Of a stretch of DNA of 64,000 nucleotides, positions 62,972-64,000 are shown in pieces; positions within the stretch are counted from its first letter, which is position 1, and each line of letters opens with the position of its first letter. The translations under genes and the position numbers were made by a program. Source of the DNA: Vespula vulgaris (lineage: Eukaryota > Arthropoda > Insecta > Hymenoptera > Vespidae); contig NC_066594.1 in the NCBI RefSeq assembly GCF_905475345.1, positions 6,835,501 through 6,899,500 on the forward strand, written 5' to 3'. The notes beneath the pieces were generated by a model, which saw nothing but the letters and a program-made list of their open reading frames with translations, did not search any database and had not been told where the DNA came from.

Positions 62972-63017
<46 letters not shown>
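62972..63017. repeat. (CT)n microsatellite
   Basis: A perfect CT run of about 46 nt. Confidence 0.95.
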
Positions 63018-63023
<6 letters not shown>

Positions 63024-64000
63024 ATCCCTCTCGCTCGTTTCCTAAAGCACACTCGAAACGAAAAACGAAAGATTGCTGGTCTTATTGTATCGTGGTAAAC
63101 GACGAGTCGTAGGTTGACTCGATATTGCGTTTTAACTTTCCAAAGCCATTTTTCTTTTTAACTCTTTACCTACTACCCACCACAATATCTAAGCAGAGTC
63201 ACCCTGTGTCGGGTAGAAACACATTTTTTAACGCGTTAACCCACTGGGAATACTCGCTCGCTTATTTTCTTTATTTCTTCGAAGGTAAACGCGTACGTTT
63301 GGAACCGTGTTATGGAAATGTCTGGAAATTATGATCGTTTTACGATTTTTCTATGTTTTTGTATATGTATGGTAAATAAAATAAAAGTACAAGTAAACTT
63401 CTACCTCCTCCTTCCCACCACCACCTCCCACTACCACCATTTTCCTATATCCGACGTATATAACGCGAATATTCCGTACAACAGTGAAATGCCGCATTAT
63501 ATAAATCGCGTTATGCGAGAGACTCGGATATCTAATCTCAAAAGAAACCAGGGTTGCATCCGAATTTTTTGTTGTTTTGTTTTTTTTTTAAATTGTTTAA
63601 AATTCTTCGCTTTATTTTCTTCTTCTTCTTCTTCTTTCTATCATTCTTCAAATTTTTATAAAAACAACGTGGACCCGACGAAACAAACAGAAACAGATTT
63701 CTTTCCATCCGATCGAAATAATTCATAACAAAAACAGACCCCTAACGTATATACGTAGGTATATTAAAAAAGTACGATATAAATCGGAAAAGGGATAAAA
63801 ATCTGAAGAATTCGAAACCACGTTGTTAAACGAGTACACAACTTTGTATGAGACGATTATCACACGAATTTCAAAAGGATTGTTTGAATTGAAAATTTAT
63901 CCGTATTATTATACAAGACGATTAGGTAATTAGGCGTACCAACGAGCCTTCTTCTACCTGTCTATTCCAGATACGAGATATTAAGAGATCGTAGATCTGG

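Larger units (their letters stand above)
59626..64000. other. End of gene desert with sequence islands
   Basis: Contains CT-rich sequence (59688-59750), a purine tract (60761-60975), GATA/GA (61168-61235), GA (61590-61640) and CT (62972-63017). Islands of balanced composition at about 60300-60440, 61255-61400, 62575-62690 and 62775-62900 separate them. No conserved ORF was recognised, and the window ends in unremarkable sequence. Confidence 0.5.

Noticed and set aside
62670..63098. 142-codon plus-strand ORF
   Set aside because: Framed by purine and CT microsatellites; the short middle part is better explained as a non-coding island.

Overview
This window is nuclear DNA of an animal, most likely an insect and probably a hymenopteran. 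The evidence is AT-rich sequence, genes split by many short introns with GT..AG borders, and dense (TA)n, (GA)n, (CA)n and (CT)n microsatellites. The encoded proteins are standard animal ones. No bacterial or viral gene, rRNA, tRNA or CRISPR array is visible. The order assignment is inference; no species can be named from sequence alone.

The left half (1-34,000) is a compact cluster of seven genes, each of which I could reassemble exon by exon with a continuous reading frame: (1) acylaminoacyl-peptidase APEH, + strand, 64-3606, 14 exons; (2) a CUB plus LDL-receptor-A-like single-pass membrane protein, - strand, 4746-6011; (3) a Golgi UDP-galactose transporter of the SLC35A2 type, + strand, 6857-8128, with a spliced leader full of upstream ORFs; (4) Cullin-1, + strand, 10986-14700; (5) the Paf1-complex TPR protein CTR9, - strand, 17505-22847, ending in a long RS/KS repeat tail; (6) a dynamin-binding-protein-like (Tuba) RhoGEF, + strand, 24128-28550, with seven SH3 domains; (7) a medium-chain dehydrogenase/reductase with an altered zinc motif, - strand, 31153-33653, with a visible TATA box and initiator. 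Apart from the tandem pair Slc35a2 and Cul1, neighbours alternate in strand, giving short shared upstream regions (genes 2/3 and 5/6) and convergent 3' ends (1/2, 4/5, 6/7). The genes are housekeeping genes from unrelated pathways: N-acetylated peptide turnover, glycosylation, SCF ubiquitin ligase, transcription elongation and actin/membrane traffic. I see no operon-like logic beyond proximity.

The right half (about 34,000-64,000) is a roughly 30 kb gene desert. No ORF there looks like conserved protein; the longer ones are translations of simple repeats. It holds microsatellites, degenerate copies of one dispersed repeat (41.7, 42.7, 47.7 kb, perhaps 44.8 and 49.7 kb), and short islands of higher-complexity, CpG-containing sequence (about 39.9, 44.7, 48.2, 50.2, 57.7, 59.2-59.6, 60.3, 61.3 and 62.6 kb). 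Two islands contain perfect palindromes of 18 and 16 nt. These islands are the best candidates for enhancers, promoters or non-coding exons of a gene lying outside the window, but that is inference.

I found no clearly new biological system. The observations most worth checking are the chained upstream ORFs of the transporter gene, the extra SH3 domain of the Tuba-like protein, the expanded RS/KS tail of CTR9, the changed zinc motif in the dehydrogenase, and the sequence islands in the desert.
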